Origin: Pelagivirga sediminicola | Lineage (GTDB): Bacteria > Pseudomonadota > Alphaproteobacteria > Rhodobacterales > Rhodobacteraceae | Reading direction: 5' to 3' | DNA length: 52,702 nt | Assembly: GCF_003072125.1 (NCBI RefSeq) | Contig: NZ_QCYH01000015.1 | Coordinates: 1 to 52,702, forward strand | Position numbers and translations under genes: made by a program | In this document: positions 34,239 to 42,285 of the stretch, in pieces | Layout: the number at the start of each line of letters is the position of its first letter | How positions within the stretch are numbered: position 1 is the stretch's first letter | Notes under the pieces: model-generated | Seen by the model: the letters and a program-made list of their open reading frames with translations, nothing else | Databases searched by the model: none | What the model was told of the DNA's origin: nothing

Positions 34239-34261
34239 CGCCAATAAACGACCGTTTGGCG
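34239..34261. repeat. Inverted repeat between the recombinase and ParD genes
   Basis: CGCCAA (34239-34244) and TTGGCG (34256-34261) form a 6-bp inverted repeat with 11 bases between, starting 27 bp upstream of the serine recombinase gene. It is a possible subsite of the recombinase's res or its operator. Weak on its own. Confidence 0.3.
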
Positions 34262-34302
34262 ACGGCGATGCGAGGGTCCAAACTATTGACCAAAACTTCG
34301 CA

Positions 34303-34319
34303 TTGGCATATATTGCCAA
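34303..34319 (+). promoter_or_regulatory. ParD operator
   Basis: TTGGCA-TATAT-TGCCAA, a perfect 6-bp inverted repeat whose centre doubles as a -10-like TATATT. It ends 16 bp before the parD ATG, with the ribosome binding site AAGGAG right after it. ParD proteins bind such palindromes to repress parDE. Confidence 0.7.
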
Positions 34320-34335
34320 CAAGGAGATTTGTACC

Positions 34336-34593
34336 ATGGTGACACGCAACGTTGTCCTGACCGAAACCCAAGACCATCTGGTTCAAGCACTGGTGGCGTC
34401 TGGGCGCTACCAGAATGTGAGTGAAGCCATGCGCGCTGGCCTGAGGCTGCTCGAGCAGGAAGAAGCAGAGCTGGCCGGGATCCGGAGGGGTCTCCTCGAA
34501 GGTCTGGCGCAGGCCAAGGCAGGTGATATTGCGGAGGGCAGCGGCAAAGATGCGATCCGTAGGGCCTTTGCGACTGCGCGCGCGCGTTCATGA
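34336..34593 (+). CDS. parD: ParD antitoxin
   Basis: An 85-residue ribbon-helix-helix antitoxin. ATG 34336 has AAGGAGATTTGTACC ahead. The DNA-binding half reads RNVVLTETQDHLVQALVASGRYQNVSEAMRAGLRLLEQEE (in part), the classic ParD pattern SGRYxNxSExxRxGLRLLE. The C-terminal half is the toxin-binding tail. The stop overlaps the parE ATG by 4 bp. Full length for the family. Confidence 0.93.
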   Translation: MVTRNVVLTETQDHLVQALVASGRYQNVSEAMRAGLRLLEQEEAELAGIRRGLLEGLAQAKAGDIAEGSGKDAIRRAFATARARS

Positions 34594-34925
34594 GCCGATC
34601 CTTCCGGCTAACCCGTCGTGCGGAAGCAAGCCTCACAGAAATTGCCAGATGGACAATCGAGAATTTCGGGCTGCGCCAGGCAGAGCTTTACGAAGCAGAA
34701 TTGCTCAACTTCTGTGATAGTATTCTAAATGGCCAGGCCCATAGCCGGAGTTGCGCAGTTCTCGTTGACGACGTCGAAGACCTGCGATTCATAAGGGCAG
34801 GGGAGCATTTCCTGGTCTTTCTGGATCGATTGGACGAGGTCATCATCGTGGATATCCTCCATTCCCGCAGCGATCTCCCTCGCCATGTTGCCTCACTTTC
34901 GGCTTTGAAGTCCGAAGACTCCTGA
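34590..34925 (+). CDS. parE: ParE toxin
   Basis: A 111-residue RelE/ParE-superfamily toxin; ParE inhibits DNA gyrase. Matches include FRLTRRAEASLTEIARWTIENFG at the start and the C-terminal EDLRFIRAGEHFLVFLDRLDEVIIVDILHSRSDLPRHV (in part), with the conserved HSRSDLPRH. It is coupled to parD. It ends 6 bp before the end of the oppositely oriented tyrosine recombinase gene, so the two genes converge tightly. Confidence 0.93.
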   Translation: MSRSFRLTRRAEASLTEIARWTIENFGLRQAELYEAELLNFCDSILNGQAHSRSCAVLVDDVEDLRFIRAGEHFLVFLDRLDEVIIVDILHSRSDLPRHVASLSALKSEDS

Positions 34926-34931
34926 TCCACG

Positions 34932-36029
34932 TCACAACCCTGCAGCCCTGGTCAGATTCACGCGGAATCTGTCTCGGCGGCGCTGGTAACGGCGGGTCAT
35001 TTCGGCGCTTACATGGCCAAGCTGCTTCTGGACGTAGCGCTCGTCGACTTCTGCCGAACTGGCGAGACCGGCGCGCAAACTGTGACCGGAGAACAGCGCC
35101 AGGCGGTCTTTTTCAGGCAGGTCCGACCGGATGCCCGCGTCGAGGACCGTGCGCTTGATCAGGCGCGCGACATGCTTGTCGTTCAACCGGGTTTCGGATG
35201 CCCGCTTGCCATCGCGCGAAGTGCCGGTGAAGATTGGGCCGAAGTTGATCTTGGCGAAGTGCAGCCACTGCTCGAGCGCGTGCACGGGGCAGGTCTGATC
35301 CTTGGAGCCACGGCCGATCTCGACCTCGCGCCAGCCGGTCTTGGCATTGAGGGTGAGCAGGGCACCCTTGTCGAAGATCTCGATCCAACCGGCGGAATCC
35401 GGGGTATCGTCCTTATGAACGTCGAGGCTGACGATTTCCGAGCGACGCAGACCGCCTGCGTACCCCAAGAGCAGGATGGCCCGGTCTCGCAGGCCGCGCA
35501 GATCGAAAGGAAGGGTGGCGACCATCGCGAGGATATCCTCGGCCAGGATCGCTTCCTTCTGCACCGGCGGGCGGGCATGCTTGCGCTTGATCCCGGCGAG
35601 CACCGTTGCGATGTGGCGGTTCTTGCGATCGAGGGCGAAGCCACGCTGCGCGCAGTTCCAGGCGAGACCCGACAGGCGGCGGTCGATGGTGCTGACCGAT
35701 AGGGCCGGGGAGGGGCCCGAGCCGGACGCTAGGTCTGCAAGATAGAGCCCGATCATTTCGGGAGAGGGGGGCAGAGGCTCCGCGCCTTTCATCCGACACC
35801 AACGCGCGAAATGCGCCCAGTCTTTCGCATAGGCCTTCAGCGTATTGTCCGAGGCCGCGGCGCGCGCATAGTCGCGCGCGGTGTCGACCAAGCGATCGAG
35901 ATTGCCGGAACCGGCGACATGAGCGGGCAGGGCGACGCGGCCACTTTTCTCTTGATCGCTGTCGCGGTTCTGAGCAATACTAAATGCACCAGAGTTTGAT
36001 GATGTCGACTTCTCGTCCTCTGAGGCCAT
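34932..36029 (-). CDS. Tyrosine recombinase (XerC/D-like integrase)
   Basis: A 365-residue recombinase. An N-terminal SAM-like core-binding domain (residues 50-150; AYAKDWAHFARWCRMKG, MIGLYLADLASG) precedes the catalytic domain. Active-site residues: Arg in YAGGLRRSEIVSLD, the His-x-x-Arg in GHSLRAGLA, the His in LGHVSAEMT, and the nucleophile Tyr in TRRYQRR. The first 40 residues are low-complexity. A dif-like inverted repeat (36082-36108) begins 53 bp upstream of its ATG, probably its recombination site. It may resolve plasmid dimers or be a former integron/island integrase. Confidence 0.9.
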   Translation of the reverse strand: MASEDEKSTSSNSGAFSIAQNRDSDQEKSGRVALPAHVAGSGNLDRLVDTARDYARAAASDNTLKAYAKDWAHFARWCRMKGAEPLPPSPEMIGLYLADLASGSGPSPALSVSTIDRRLSGLAWNCAQRGFALDRKNRHIATVLAGIKRKHARPPVQKEAILAEDILAMVATLPFDLRGLRDRAILLLGYAGGLRRSEIVSLDVHKDDTPDSAGWIEIFDKGALLTLNAKTGWREVEIGRGSKDQTCPVHALEQWLHFAKINFGPIFTGTSRDGKRASETRLNDKHVARLIKRTVLDAGIRSDLPEKDRLALFSGHSLRAGLASSAEVDERYVQKQLGHVSAEMTRRYQRRRDRFRVNLTRAAGL

Positions 36030-36081
36030 TTTCCAGTGAATCCAGTGATGAAATTGAGCTGCTTCCCAGCATATCTCTAAA

Positions 36082-36108
36082 TGTCCGATAAGGCAAGCTT
36101 ATTGGACA
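36082..36108. other. dif-like candidate core site for the tyrosine recombinase
   Basis: TGTCCGATAAG (36082-36092) and CTTATTGGACA (36098-36108) are 11-bp arms that match at 10 of 11 positions, with 5 bases between (GCAAG). XerCD sites have two 11-bp arms with inner ends ATAA/TTAT and a 6-8-bp centre. With 10-bp arms this site has TGTCCGATAA, a 7-base centre and TTATTGGACA. It lies 53 bp upstream of the recombinase gene. It might also be an operator. Confidence 0.5.
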
Positions 36109-36136
36109 TAACAAAGACCGGTAGGGTGGGGCGGTT

Positions 36137-36147
36137 TATACCGTATA
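36137..36147 (+). promoter_or_regulatory. TATAC-C-GTATA inverted repeat before the DUF1403 gene
   Basis: A perfect 5-bp inverted repeat in an AT-rich patch about 40 bp upstream of the DUF1403 gene; likely part of its promoter or operator. Confidence 0.35.
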
Positions 36148-36185
36148 CTGTGGACGAAAGCGCCGCGAGAGACTAGTGTTGTGGT

Positions 36186-37076
36186 ATGACATATCAGCCA
36201 GGCACGATCTCGAACGACCTGACCAGCCTACCCAAGCTGCCGTCCTGGGTCACCTCCGCGCGCACTGAAACCCCTGAAGATGTGGCGTTTTTGTCCGGGG
36301 CTGCGCTCGCCCATCTGCATCTTGTGTTGAGCCGCGAAGACGTCCCCCAGGCCTTGCTCCGGGAGCGGCTGGCGCTTAAGGCGGCGGAGACCTGTGTCGC
36401 CCATTCGGGCCGCGTCGAACGGGCTCAGGAGTTGCGCGACGCGGTGCAATTCCTGCAACCGGGCGATAATCCCGGCCCCGCAGGCGAGATCTACCTTTAC
36501 TGGCGACGCGGCATCGAGCGACCCGTATCGGTAAAAACGCTGCACCGCGCGCTGCCGGACGTGGAGCTGGAGCAGATCGGGGAGTGGCTTGATGCAGGGC
36601 AGGGGGCTCCGATCCCGCGCGCCGCGTCCGTTATGCAGGCTGTCATCGAGGAACGATCACGCGACGGCACGGCCGCGCTCCTCACCGCAGATGCCGCCTT
36701 GGCGCAGGCGCTCGGATGGTCCCACGTCCTGCCGCTCCTGGCATTCGGTCTGAAGCGCGGCGATTTGCGAAGGACCGGGGAGGACCTGCACCTGGCCTGT
36801 CATCGGGCTGCCACAGCGGCAGCCGACGAAGCAACGCGTGAAGCTGCCAATCTCACGCGACGCGCGGCTCGCCTTCGCGACGTTGCACCGAAACTGCGCG
36901 CCAAGGGTGCGGAGGACGCCGTGGCCCTGTTCCTGGCCCGTGATTCCGTCGCGCCAACGGCACTGACTTCCTTGCGGTCCGATCGCGCTGCACGTCGGTT
37001 CTGTGATCGTTTGGTGGAACTCGGCGCTGTGCGCGAACTGACCGGGCGTGACACGTTCCGGCTTTACGGGATCTGA
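36186..37076 (+). CDS. DUF1403 family protein
   Basis: A 296-residue soluble, mostly helical protein. I recognise the DUF1403 pattern: PSWVTSARTETPEDVAFLSGAALAHLHLVL (in part), RERLALKAAETCVAHSGRVERAQELRDAVQFLQPGDNPGPAGEIYLYWRRG (in part). The C-terminal half is Ala/Arg-rich with AARRFCDRLVELGAVRELTGRDTFRLYGI, resembling a winged-helix end. It forms a two-gene unit with the ScpB-like gene, 4 bp further on. The pair is common on rhodobacteral plasmids. Function unknown; the ScpB link hints at a role in chromosome or plasmid organisation. Confidence 0.85.
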   Translation: MTYQPGTISNDLTSLPKLPSWVTSARTETPEDVAFLSGAALAHLHLVLSREDVPQALLRERLALKAAETCVAHSGRVERAQELRDAVQFLQPGDNPGPAGEIYLYWRRGIERPVSVKTLHRALPDVELEQIGEWLDAGQGAPIPRAASVMQAVIEERSRDGTAALLTADAALAQALGWSHVLPLLAFGLKRGDLRRTGEDLHLACHRAATAAADEATREAANLTRRAARLRDVAPKLRAKGAEDAVALFLARDSVAPTALTSLRSDRAARRFCDRLVELGAVRELTGRDTFRLYGI

Positions 37077-37080
37077 GGGT

Positions 37081-37671
37081 ATGAAGGATCACGCAGAGAC
37101 CGATCTGGATCGCGAGCTAGAGGACCTGCCCGCCGATCTGCGCTGGCGGGAATGGATGCGCCGGATCGAGGCGGTGCTCTTCGCCTCCGCCTCGCCGGTG
37201 CCGCGCGACGACCTGGCGCGCGTGGTGGGGCAGGGGGCCTCGGTCGATCTTCTCATCGACGACCTCGCCGCTGATCTTGAAGGGCGGTCCTTCGAAGTGG
37301 CGAAGGTGGCCGGCGGCTGGATGCTGCGCACCCGGCCGGCCTATGCACCAGCGATCAGAGCGGCAGCTGATGTGGGAGACCAGGACCTCGGTCTACGGGA
37401 GTATGACGTGGCGGTCCTCGCCGCCATCGCCTACCACCAACCGATCACGCGGGACGGGTTGAAGGACATTTTTGGTAAAGACGTCAGCCGCGACCTGATC
37501 GGTCGGTTACACGCGCAGGGTCTGATCGGGACAGGGCCGCGATCCCCGCGACGCGGCGCGCCGTACACGTATGTGACGACCGACAGGTTCCTTGTGACCT
37601 TCGATCTGGAATCCTTGCAGGACCTGCCAGATCGCGAGCAGCTCGAGGATGCGGGGGTAGCGACCTCATAA
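37081..37671 (+). CDS. ScpB-like protein (SMC-ScpAB kleisin-associated family)
   Basis: A 196-residue ScpB-family protein with two winged-helix domains: RIEAVLFASASPVPRDDLARVVGQ at the start, VAKVAGGWMLRTRPAYAP, and EYDVAVLAAIAYHQPITRDGLKDIFGKDVSRDLIGRLHAQGLIGTGPR (in part), with the C-terminal PYTYVTTDRFLVTFDLESLQDLP (in part). ScpB partners ScpA and SMC in chromosome condensation. There is no scpA or smc here, and this form is coupled to a DUF1403 gene, so it is a plasmid-specific variant that may act as a DNA-binding regulator. ATG 37081 lies 4 bp after the DUF1403 stop. Confidence 0.85.
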   Translation: MKDHAETDLDRELEDLPADLRWREWMRRIEAVLFASASPVPRDDLARVVGQGASVDLLIDDLAADLEGRSFEVAKVAGGWMLRTRPAYAPAIRAAADVGDQDLGLREYDVAVLAAIAYHQPITRDGLKDIFGKDVSRDLIGRLHAQGLIGTGPRSPRRGAPYTYVTTDRFLVTFDLESLQDLPDREQLEDAGVATS

Positions 37672-37724
37672 CTCGCAAGGACCAAAGTTGCTCGCAACGT
37701 GGCATTCACACAATGCTAAGAAAA

Positions 37725-37760
37725 TTCGACTATTTCGACTATTGCGTTTATTTCGAATAC
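37725..37760 (+). promoter_or_regulatory. 9-bp tandem repeats upstream of the HTH/PIN pair
   Basis: TTCGACTAT occurs twice head to tail (37725-37742) and a third, degenerate copy TTCGAATAC follows at 37752-37760. The repeats sit 43-78 bp upstream of the HTH protein's ATG in an AT-rich patch. Direct repeats of one turn suit binding by an excisionase-type HTH, which would repress its own operon. Confidence 0.5.
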
Positions 37761-37802
37761 ACCTATGTTGATAACAAGCTGAGAAAACACTGGAGAGAAA
37801 TC

Positions 37803-38267
37803 ATGTCCGCCCTGAAAAAAGAGGCGTTTTTTGATCGTTTGCCAGATGAGGTTGAGATCAAGAACGCAGAACAACTCAGAACGATTGTTGCCTCCCAGAT
37901 CAAGGAAGGCGAGCCTACGACGCTGTCGCTCGCGCTTGAAAGTGGAGAGATGCAAACCGTTACTCTAGCTCCTGCGTTGACCGCATCGCTCCTGGAAGTG
38001 TTGCGGTTGGTCTCGAGTGGGAGGGGGTTCCGCATGATTCCGGTCGAAGCAGAGTTGACGACGCAACAAGCCGCGGATCTGTTGAATGTCTCGCGACCGT
38101 TCCTCGTCAATCTTCTGGAGAATGGAGACGTTCCCTTCACGAAGACTGGCCGTCACAGACGCGTGCGCGCAGACGATCTGTTCGCGTACAAGGAGAAGCG
38201 GGATGCGACGCGGTCAGATGCGCTCGGTGATTTGGCAAAAGCGGATGCCGAGGACGATCTTGTATGA
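37803..38267 (+). CDS. Excisionase-type HTH antitoxin of a PIN toxin
   Basis: A 154-residue protein. ATG 37803 is preceded by GGAGAGAAATC; an earlier ATG at 37713 falls in the repeat region and is not used. The N-terminal 85 residues are an unrecognised domain that resembles some antitoxin dimerisation regions. Residues 90-140 are a MerR/excisionase winged helix: ELTTQQAADLLNVSRPFLVNLLENGDVPFTKTGRHRRV (in part). The C-terminal acidic tail probably binds the toxin. It overlaps the PIN gene by 4 bp (38264-38267). This arrangement of excisionase-type HTH followed by PIN is a recurrent toxin-antitoxin layout distinct from classic VapB. Confidence 0.8.
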   Translation: MSALKKEAFFDRLPDEVEIKNAEQLRTIVASQIKEGEPTTLSLALESGEMQTVTLAPALTASLLEVLRLVSSGRGFRMIPVEAELTTQQAADLLNVSRPFLVNLLENGDVPFTKTGRHRRVRADDLFAYKEKRDATRSDALGDLAKADAEDDLV

Positions 38268-38839
38268 GCCGATACGCGGACCGGTTCACGGCTCTTCTCG
38301 ACGCCTGTGTCCTCGGAGGAGCGCTGCGACGCAATATGCTCTTGAGCCTCGCGGAGGCCGGCTTGTTCCGGCCTCGGTGGAGTGCGCGTATTCTGGACGA
38401 AACCCAGAAGGCCATCTCTGAGATCACCAAAGGTGCCACGGATGGATACCGGCAACGCAAGGCGATCGAAGCCGCGTTCCCCGAGTCCCTGGTTACAGGC
38501 TACGAGGTGTTCGAGGATAAGCTCGACCTTCCTGATCCAAATGATAACCATGTCCTGGCGGCTGCGATTTCCACATCCGCCTCGGTCATCATCACTGACA
38601 ACCTCGCGGACTTTCCAGAAGTGGCACTTGCCCCCCATGCGATTGGTGCGATCTCAGCGGATGACTTCATCGCCGATACCATCGAGCTCGATCCTTCGGA
38701 ATCCATACTAGCTCTGAGGCGCATGCGAGAGCGGTTCGAAAATCCGGCGCTCGACGTCCCGGCTCTCATCCACAAATCCGAGGCACAGGGCCTTCTACAG
38801 GTCGCCACGCTCATGGATGAGTACAGGTCACTTCTGTAG
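38264..38839 (+). CDS. PIN-domain ribonuclease toxin
   Basis: A 191-residue PIN-domain protein. The acidic metal-binding residues are at ALLDACVLGG (first Asp near residue 13), the Glu in RILDETQKAI, and LPDPNDNHVLAAAI (Asp near residue 90) with IITDNLADFP. The C-terminal 60 residues are helical, longer than in VapC (about 130). PIN toxins cleave RNA, often tRNA or rRNA. It is coupled to the HTH protein upstream, its probable antitoxin. Confidence 0.85.
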   Translation: MSRYADRFTALLDACVLGGALRRNMLLSLAEAGLFRPRWSARILDETQKAISEITKGATDGYRQRKAIEAAFPESLVTGYEVFEDKLDLPDPNDNHVLAAAISTSASVIITDNLADFPEVALAPHAIGAISADDFIADTIELDPSESILALRRMRERFENPALDVPALIHKSEAQGLLQVATLMDEYRSLL

Positions 38840-39087
38840 GGTCGGCGGGAAGCTGCCATTCGCTGCAACCGCGAGTCCACACCCATCCGCCGCTAAAGCG
38901 GACATGAGTTGCAGCAAAATGGGCTGGCGACACTTTCGACAACACACAAATTCTGCTGCTTCTAGGGTCGCGCGGCTAAACCGAAAACGAATAATGGTGA
39001 GACTTGGACCAGAGGTCGCTTCCAATGACTATTTTCTGGTGAAATGCTAGGAAAGTGGAAACTCTATTTCACAGGCATCGATTTAAC

Positions 39088-39176
39088 ATGGCAGATCAGC
39101 ATGAAGAACAGCTTTCACCGACTGTCACCAAGGTGCTAGATGAATTTTTGGCGGTCCTGAAAGCGGATGATGACAT
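39088..39176 (+). pseudogene. 5' stump of a small gene cut at the IS66 remnant
   Basis: About 30 codons from ATG 39088 read MADQHEEQLSPTVTKVLDEF, then LAVLKADDDID, where IS66 sequence begins. The peptide is helical and acidic. The frame runs on into the IS in another phase to a stop at 39240, so nothing useful follows. I recall similar small conserved proteins on roseobacter plasmids but cannot name a family. From 38840 to 39087 I see no gene. Confidence 0.45.
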
Positions 39177-40214
39177 AGACCCACCGAGGCGCTGCTGGCA
39201 CAGATCGCCGTGTCCAAGCATTCCGAGCACATGCCGCTGAACCGGCAGGCCATGGTCATGGCCCGTCACGGCGTGCCGATCGACCGCTCGGTTCTGGCTG
39301 ACTGGATGGGTCGGACCGGCGCGCTGATCGCCCCCGTGGTCGATCACATGGGCAAGCGCCTGATGTCGGAAAGCTCCCGGCTCTATGTCGACGAAACCAC
39401 CGCCCCGGTGCTGGATCCCGGGCGCGGAAAAACCAAGACCGGCTACCTTTGGGCGGTCTTGCGCGACGACCGTGGCTGGAACGGCACCGCGCCGCCGGGT
39501 GTCGTGTTCCACTATCGGCCCGGGCGTAAAGGCGAATATGCCGCCGAAATATTGCACGGCTTCAACGGCACGATCCAAGTCGATGCTTACGGCGCCTATA
39601 CTCACCTTGCCACACCAAAACGCACGGGCGGCGATCCATTGCGTCTGGCGTTCTGCTGGGCGCATGGACGACGCAAACTGATCAAGGCCAAACCCAAGAA
39701 AGGTTCGCCTATCGTGGACAAGGCGCTGTTGCGCATCGCCACGCTCTACAAGATTGAAGACCAAATCCGTGGCTCGGTTCCTGATCAGCGCCGGGCCGTC
39801 CGGCAGGAGCTGTCTCGTCCATTGGTCGATGAGTTCTTCGCCTGGCTGCAGGCGCAGGCCGGGCGGGTCTCGCGCAAATCAGAGCTTGGGGAGGCCATGG
39901 CCTATATGCTGCGGCGCGAAGAGGGCTTCCGTCACTTCCTTGATGATGGCCGCGTCGACATCGACTCCAATCTTGTCGAAAACGCCATCCGCAGCCCTGC
40001 CATGAATCGCCGTAACGCACTTTTTGCCGGTCATGACGAAGGCGGCCGGAACTGGGCACGCTTCGCCAGCCTGATTGGCTCCTGCAAGATGAACGGCGTC
40101 GAGCCATACGCCTATCTGAAGGACCTGTTCATGAAGCTGGCCAACGGTCATCTCGACAAGGACATCGACGCGTTGATGCCGTGGGCCTACGGCCAGCGGG
40201 CAGATGGCTCATAA
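39177..40214 (+). pseudogene. Truncated IS66 transposase (TnpC, C-terminal part)
   Basis: The open frame reads PTEALLAQIAVSKHSEHMPL and continues to a proper stop at 40212-40214. It holds the conserved IS66 core: ARHGVPIDRSVLADWMG, YVDETTAPVLDPG (first catalytic Asp), IQVDAYGAYTHL (second Asp), FCWAHGRRKL, and NLVENAIRSPAMNRRNALFAGHDEGG (in part; catalytic Glu), then MNGVEPYAYLKDL. Full TnpC is about 520 residues; about 345 remain. A GTG at 39210 could start translation, but the N-terminal DNA-binding region is gone. Confidence 0.88.
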
Positions 40215-40317
40215 GGACCTCGTCTCGTAGTCCCTGACGAGCTACCGAATGGGATCCGCTTCAACACATCGCGCCTACGTGCAAGCGGAAACTCAATGGG
40301 GCGTAGTAGCCGCATAC
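39177..40317 (+). mobile_element. IS66-family remnant: 3' two thirds of tnpC and right end
   Basis: The element begins abruptly inside the transposase gene near 39177 and reaches a recognisable IS66 terminal repeat at 40317 (minus strand GTATGCGGC, with CCCATTGA inside). The left end, the small genes tnpA and tnpB and the start of tnpC are missing. The lost left part may have gone through a deletion that also cut the small gene at 39088-39176. The element cannot transpose by itself. Confidence 0.85.
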
Positions 40318-40709
40318 TACTCTTCCTTGTCGGGAAAGGTCTCGAGATAGGCGATCACGTCCTCGACTTCCTCTTCCTTTCGCAAACCGGCAAAGGTCAT
40401 CTTGTTACCAGGAATGAATTCTCGAGGCTTCTTGAGATATTCGGCGAGGTTCTCATGGGTCCAGATCAGTCCCTCTTCACCAGCCTCGGTCATAGCGTCG
40501 GAGTATTTGTAATCCTCAAGAGTCCCCGCCTGACGCTCGACAACGCCGTTCAGGATCGGGCCCACACGGTTCTTCGCGTCTTCGCCAACCTGATGGCAGG
40601 CCTGACACTTTCTAAAGACTTTTTTGCCCTCCTCGGCATCGCCATCGGCAAATGCCGGAGTTGAAAACGCCGCGATTGCGGCGACGCCTGTGAATATCTG
40701 TTTGATCAT
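40317..40709 (-). CDS. Class I c-type cytochrome, periplasmic
   Basis: A 130-residue cytochrome c of the c2/c550 type. Signal peptide MIKQIFTGVAAIAAFSTPAFA (first 21 residues), heme site CQACH (35-39), conserved WTHENLAEYLKKP, the Met ligand in PGNKMTFAGL, and DVIAYLETF at the end. It should be an electron carrier between bc1 and oxidases or copper enzymes. The stop codon TAG (40317-40319) is completed by the first base of the adjoining IS66 end, so the original C-terminus may have been different. The gene needs the cytochrome c maturation system, part of which is encoded at 46142-50346. Confidence 0.92.
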   Translation of the reverse strand: MIKQIFTGVAAIAAFSTPAFADGDAEEGKKVFRKCQACHQVGEDAKNRVGPILNGVVERQAGTLEDYKYSDAMTEAGEEGLIWTHENLAEYLKKPREFIPGNKMTFAGLRKEEEVEDVIAYLETFPDKEE

Positions 40710-40827
40710 TGTTTTCTCCTCGTGATCAGATAAGTCAATTACATTGCCTTTCGCCTGTCATCCTTCACCTCCAATCATTCTGACGCACTAACTTCGGTTC
40801 CGTTACAGGTCAAAGCCAGCCGCAGCC

Positions 40828-41397
40828 TCAAGTCAGGATCGCGCTGTCGTGGGGCTCCTTACGACGATGCTTGATCTCGGCCCGCAGCGCCCGGCGGGCC
40901 CGGTGCAGGCGCACACCCACATTGTTGGAGGTAAGTCCCAGTTCCGCCGCAACGCACTGACGCGACGTCTCTTCAAGATCGACGCGGCGGATTATCTCTC
41001 TGTATTCAGGCTTGAGTACCGGCAACAGCTCGCGAATATAACCGCACGCGGAAGGCTCATGCGCAGGCCTTGGAGCTACTTCGCTGCGGGGTTCGCGCGC
41101 AAAAGCAGTCTCTCCCTTCTGGCGTGCGGCACGGCGGCGATAGTGGTCAGTCAGCGTGTTCCGCAGGATCCGGCTGAGCCAGGCATCCACATTCTGGCTG
41201 TCCTCCAGGGTGTTTGCGGCGCGGAGCGCCTTGAGGCAGAAATCCTGCAACGCATCTTCGGCGTCCTCGGGGCGGGCAAGACGACGACGGAAGAAGCGAA
41301 AAAATTCCTGTCGACATTCGACGAGTCGACGGTCGATTGTGGTACGCCGATCTCGTGGGGCGGTCATGTATGGTTGATGGCGTGGCGTTGTAAACAT
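40828..41397 (-). CDS. ECF-family RNA polymerase sigma factor
   Basis: A 189-residue sigma factor. Region 2 reads EFFRFFRRRLARPEDAEDALQDFCLKALRAA (in part), followed by NVDAWLSRILRNTLTDHYRRRAARQ (in part). Region 4 reads LPVLKPEYREIIRRVDLEETSRQCVAAELGLTSNNVGVRLHRARRALR (in part). ATG 41397 has CGGAGA ahead. No anti-sigma factor is adjacent. Directly upstream on the same strand is a small His/Cys-containing exported protein (41472-41852), which may act as the sensor or be a regulon member. The locus lies among copper and cytochrome genes, so envelope metal or redox stress is a fair guess. Confidence 0.92.
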   Translation of the reverse strand: MFTTPRHQPYMTAPRDRRTTIDRRLVECRQEFFRFFRRRLARPEDAEDALQDFCLKALRAANTLEDSQNVDAWLSRILRNTLTDHYRRRAARQKGETAFAREPRSEVAPRPAHEPSACGYIRELLPVLKPEYREIIRRVDLEETSRQCVAAELGLTSNNVGVRLHRARRALRAEIKHRRKEPHDSAILT

Positions 41398-41471
41398 AAT
41401 AGAATCTCCGGAGCGCAAAAAATGGCAGAACGCTGGTGCCGACGGCGCGCCGAAGCGCCGTCAGACACCAC

Positions 41472-41852
41472 TCAGACGCGCGCGGAGAAGCGAGGAGGGC
41501 GGAACTGGTTGTCGGCCGGCCGGGAGGCTGGAAGAGGTTCGGCATCAAGGTGCCAGAGGGTTGAATCGCTCGGCGGGGCGGTTTGCGAACCGACGATCGG
41601 CACGATGGCCGCACATGAGCCGGTCGTGTGGCAATGCGCAGGGGCCGGGATGGCGTGCCGAGCATGACTGACCCGTGAATGGCCGCGGTCCTTCGTCTGC
41701 TCGATCGTCAGGTCCGGTACCGCAGAGACCGACATGTCGTGATCGGTATGGAAGAGACCGCCAAGCAGCAACAGCAAACATAGAAAAATTGCCCGACTCC
41801 AGGCTCTCACATGGCCGAATGAAGACTGCGTCTGTCGCTGGAGACTGGGCAT
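41472..41852 (-). CDS. Small exported or membrane-anchored His/Cys protein beside the sigma factor
   Basis: A 126-residue protein with a basic start and a strong hydrophobic segment (AIFLCLLLLLGGLFH). The rest is His/Cys-rich: HTDHDMS, HSRVSHARHAIPAPAHCHTTGSCAAIV, and a Pro-rich end (ADNQFRPPRFSARV). The layout resembles the protein at 51608-51943: one hydrophobic segment, a His- and Cys-containing middle with a CAA(I/M) pair, and a Pro-Pro-Arg end. Both lie by metal-related genes. Metal binding is plausible but not shown. It precedes the ECF sigma factor gene by 74 bp. Confidence 0.6.
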   Translation of the reverse strand: MPSLQRQTQSSFGHVRAWSRAIFLCLLLLLGGLFHTDHDMSVSAVPDLTIEQTKDRGHSRVSHARHAIPAPAHCHTTGSCAAIVPIVGSQTAPPSDSTLWHLDAEPLPASRPADNQFRPPRFSARV

Positions 41853-42285
41853 TAGATCTACATCAATGTGTTTGCACTCCTACGACACTGACTTTGCCCA
41901 AGAAAAAGTCTTGATGCAAGCCACCCACAAGCCGATCATAACCCCCCCATGAATAATCCGGGGTAAATGGCCCCGCGAGCGCAGATCGCAAATGACAGAA
42001 GGCGGGAGTTTGGGCCGTCTCGCCGACCAGGGTCAGGCTGCTGCGATGCACGCACATCAAAAGGATCAATTCGATCCTGGATGTGAGAGAGATCGACGCG
42101 CGCGTGTCATGCTGCTTGCTCTTCCGTCCGTCCCAGCCGCGCGGGGTTCCATCAGCAGAACCTGGAGTGGGCTTTTACGCTGCAGCGATAAGATTGCGGC
42201 CGCGCAGCATGTTGTGCGACAAATCTGATGCACGCGCCACGCCGCTGACATTGCAGGCCACATTGGAGAATGCTAGGTGCGAACC
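41853..42285. other. Intergenic region with no recognised gene
   Basis: About 430 bp between two divergent genes. Reading frames here are short and of unusual composition, without ribosome binding sites. It should hold the promoters of the small His/Cys protein-sigma factor pair on the left and of the phospholipase-D-like gene on the right. No repeats or strong hairpins noticed. Confidence 0.4.
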
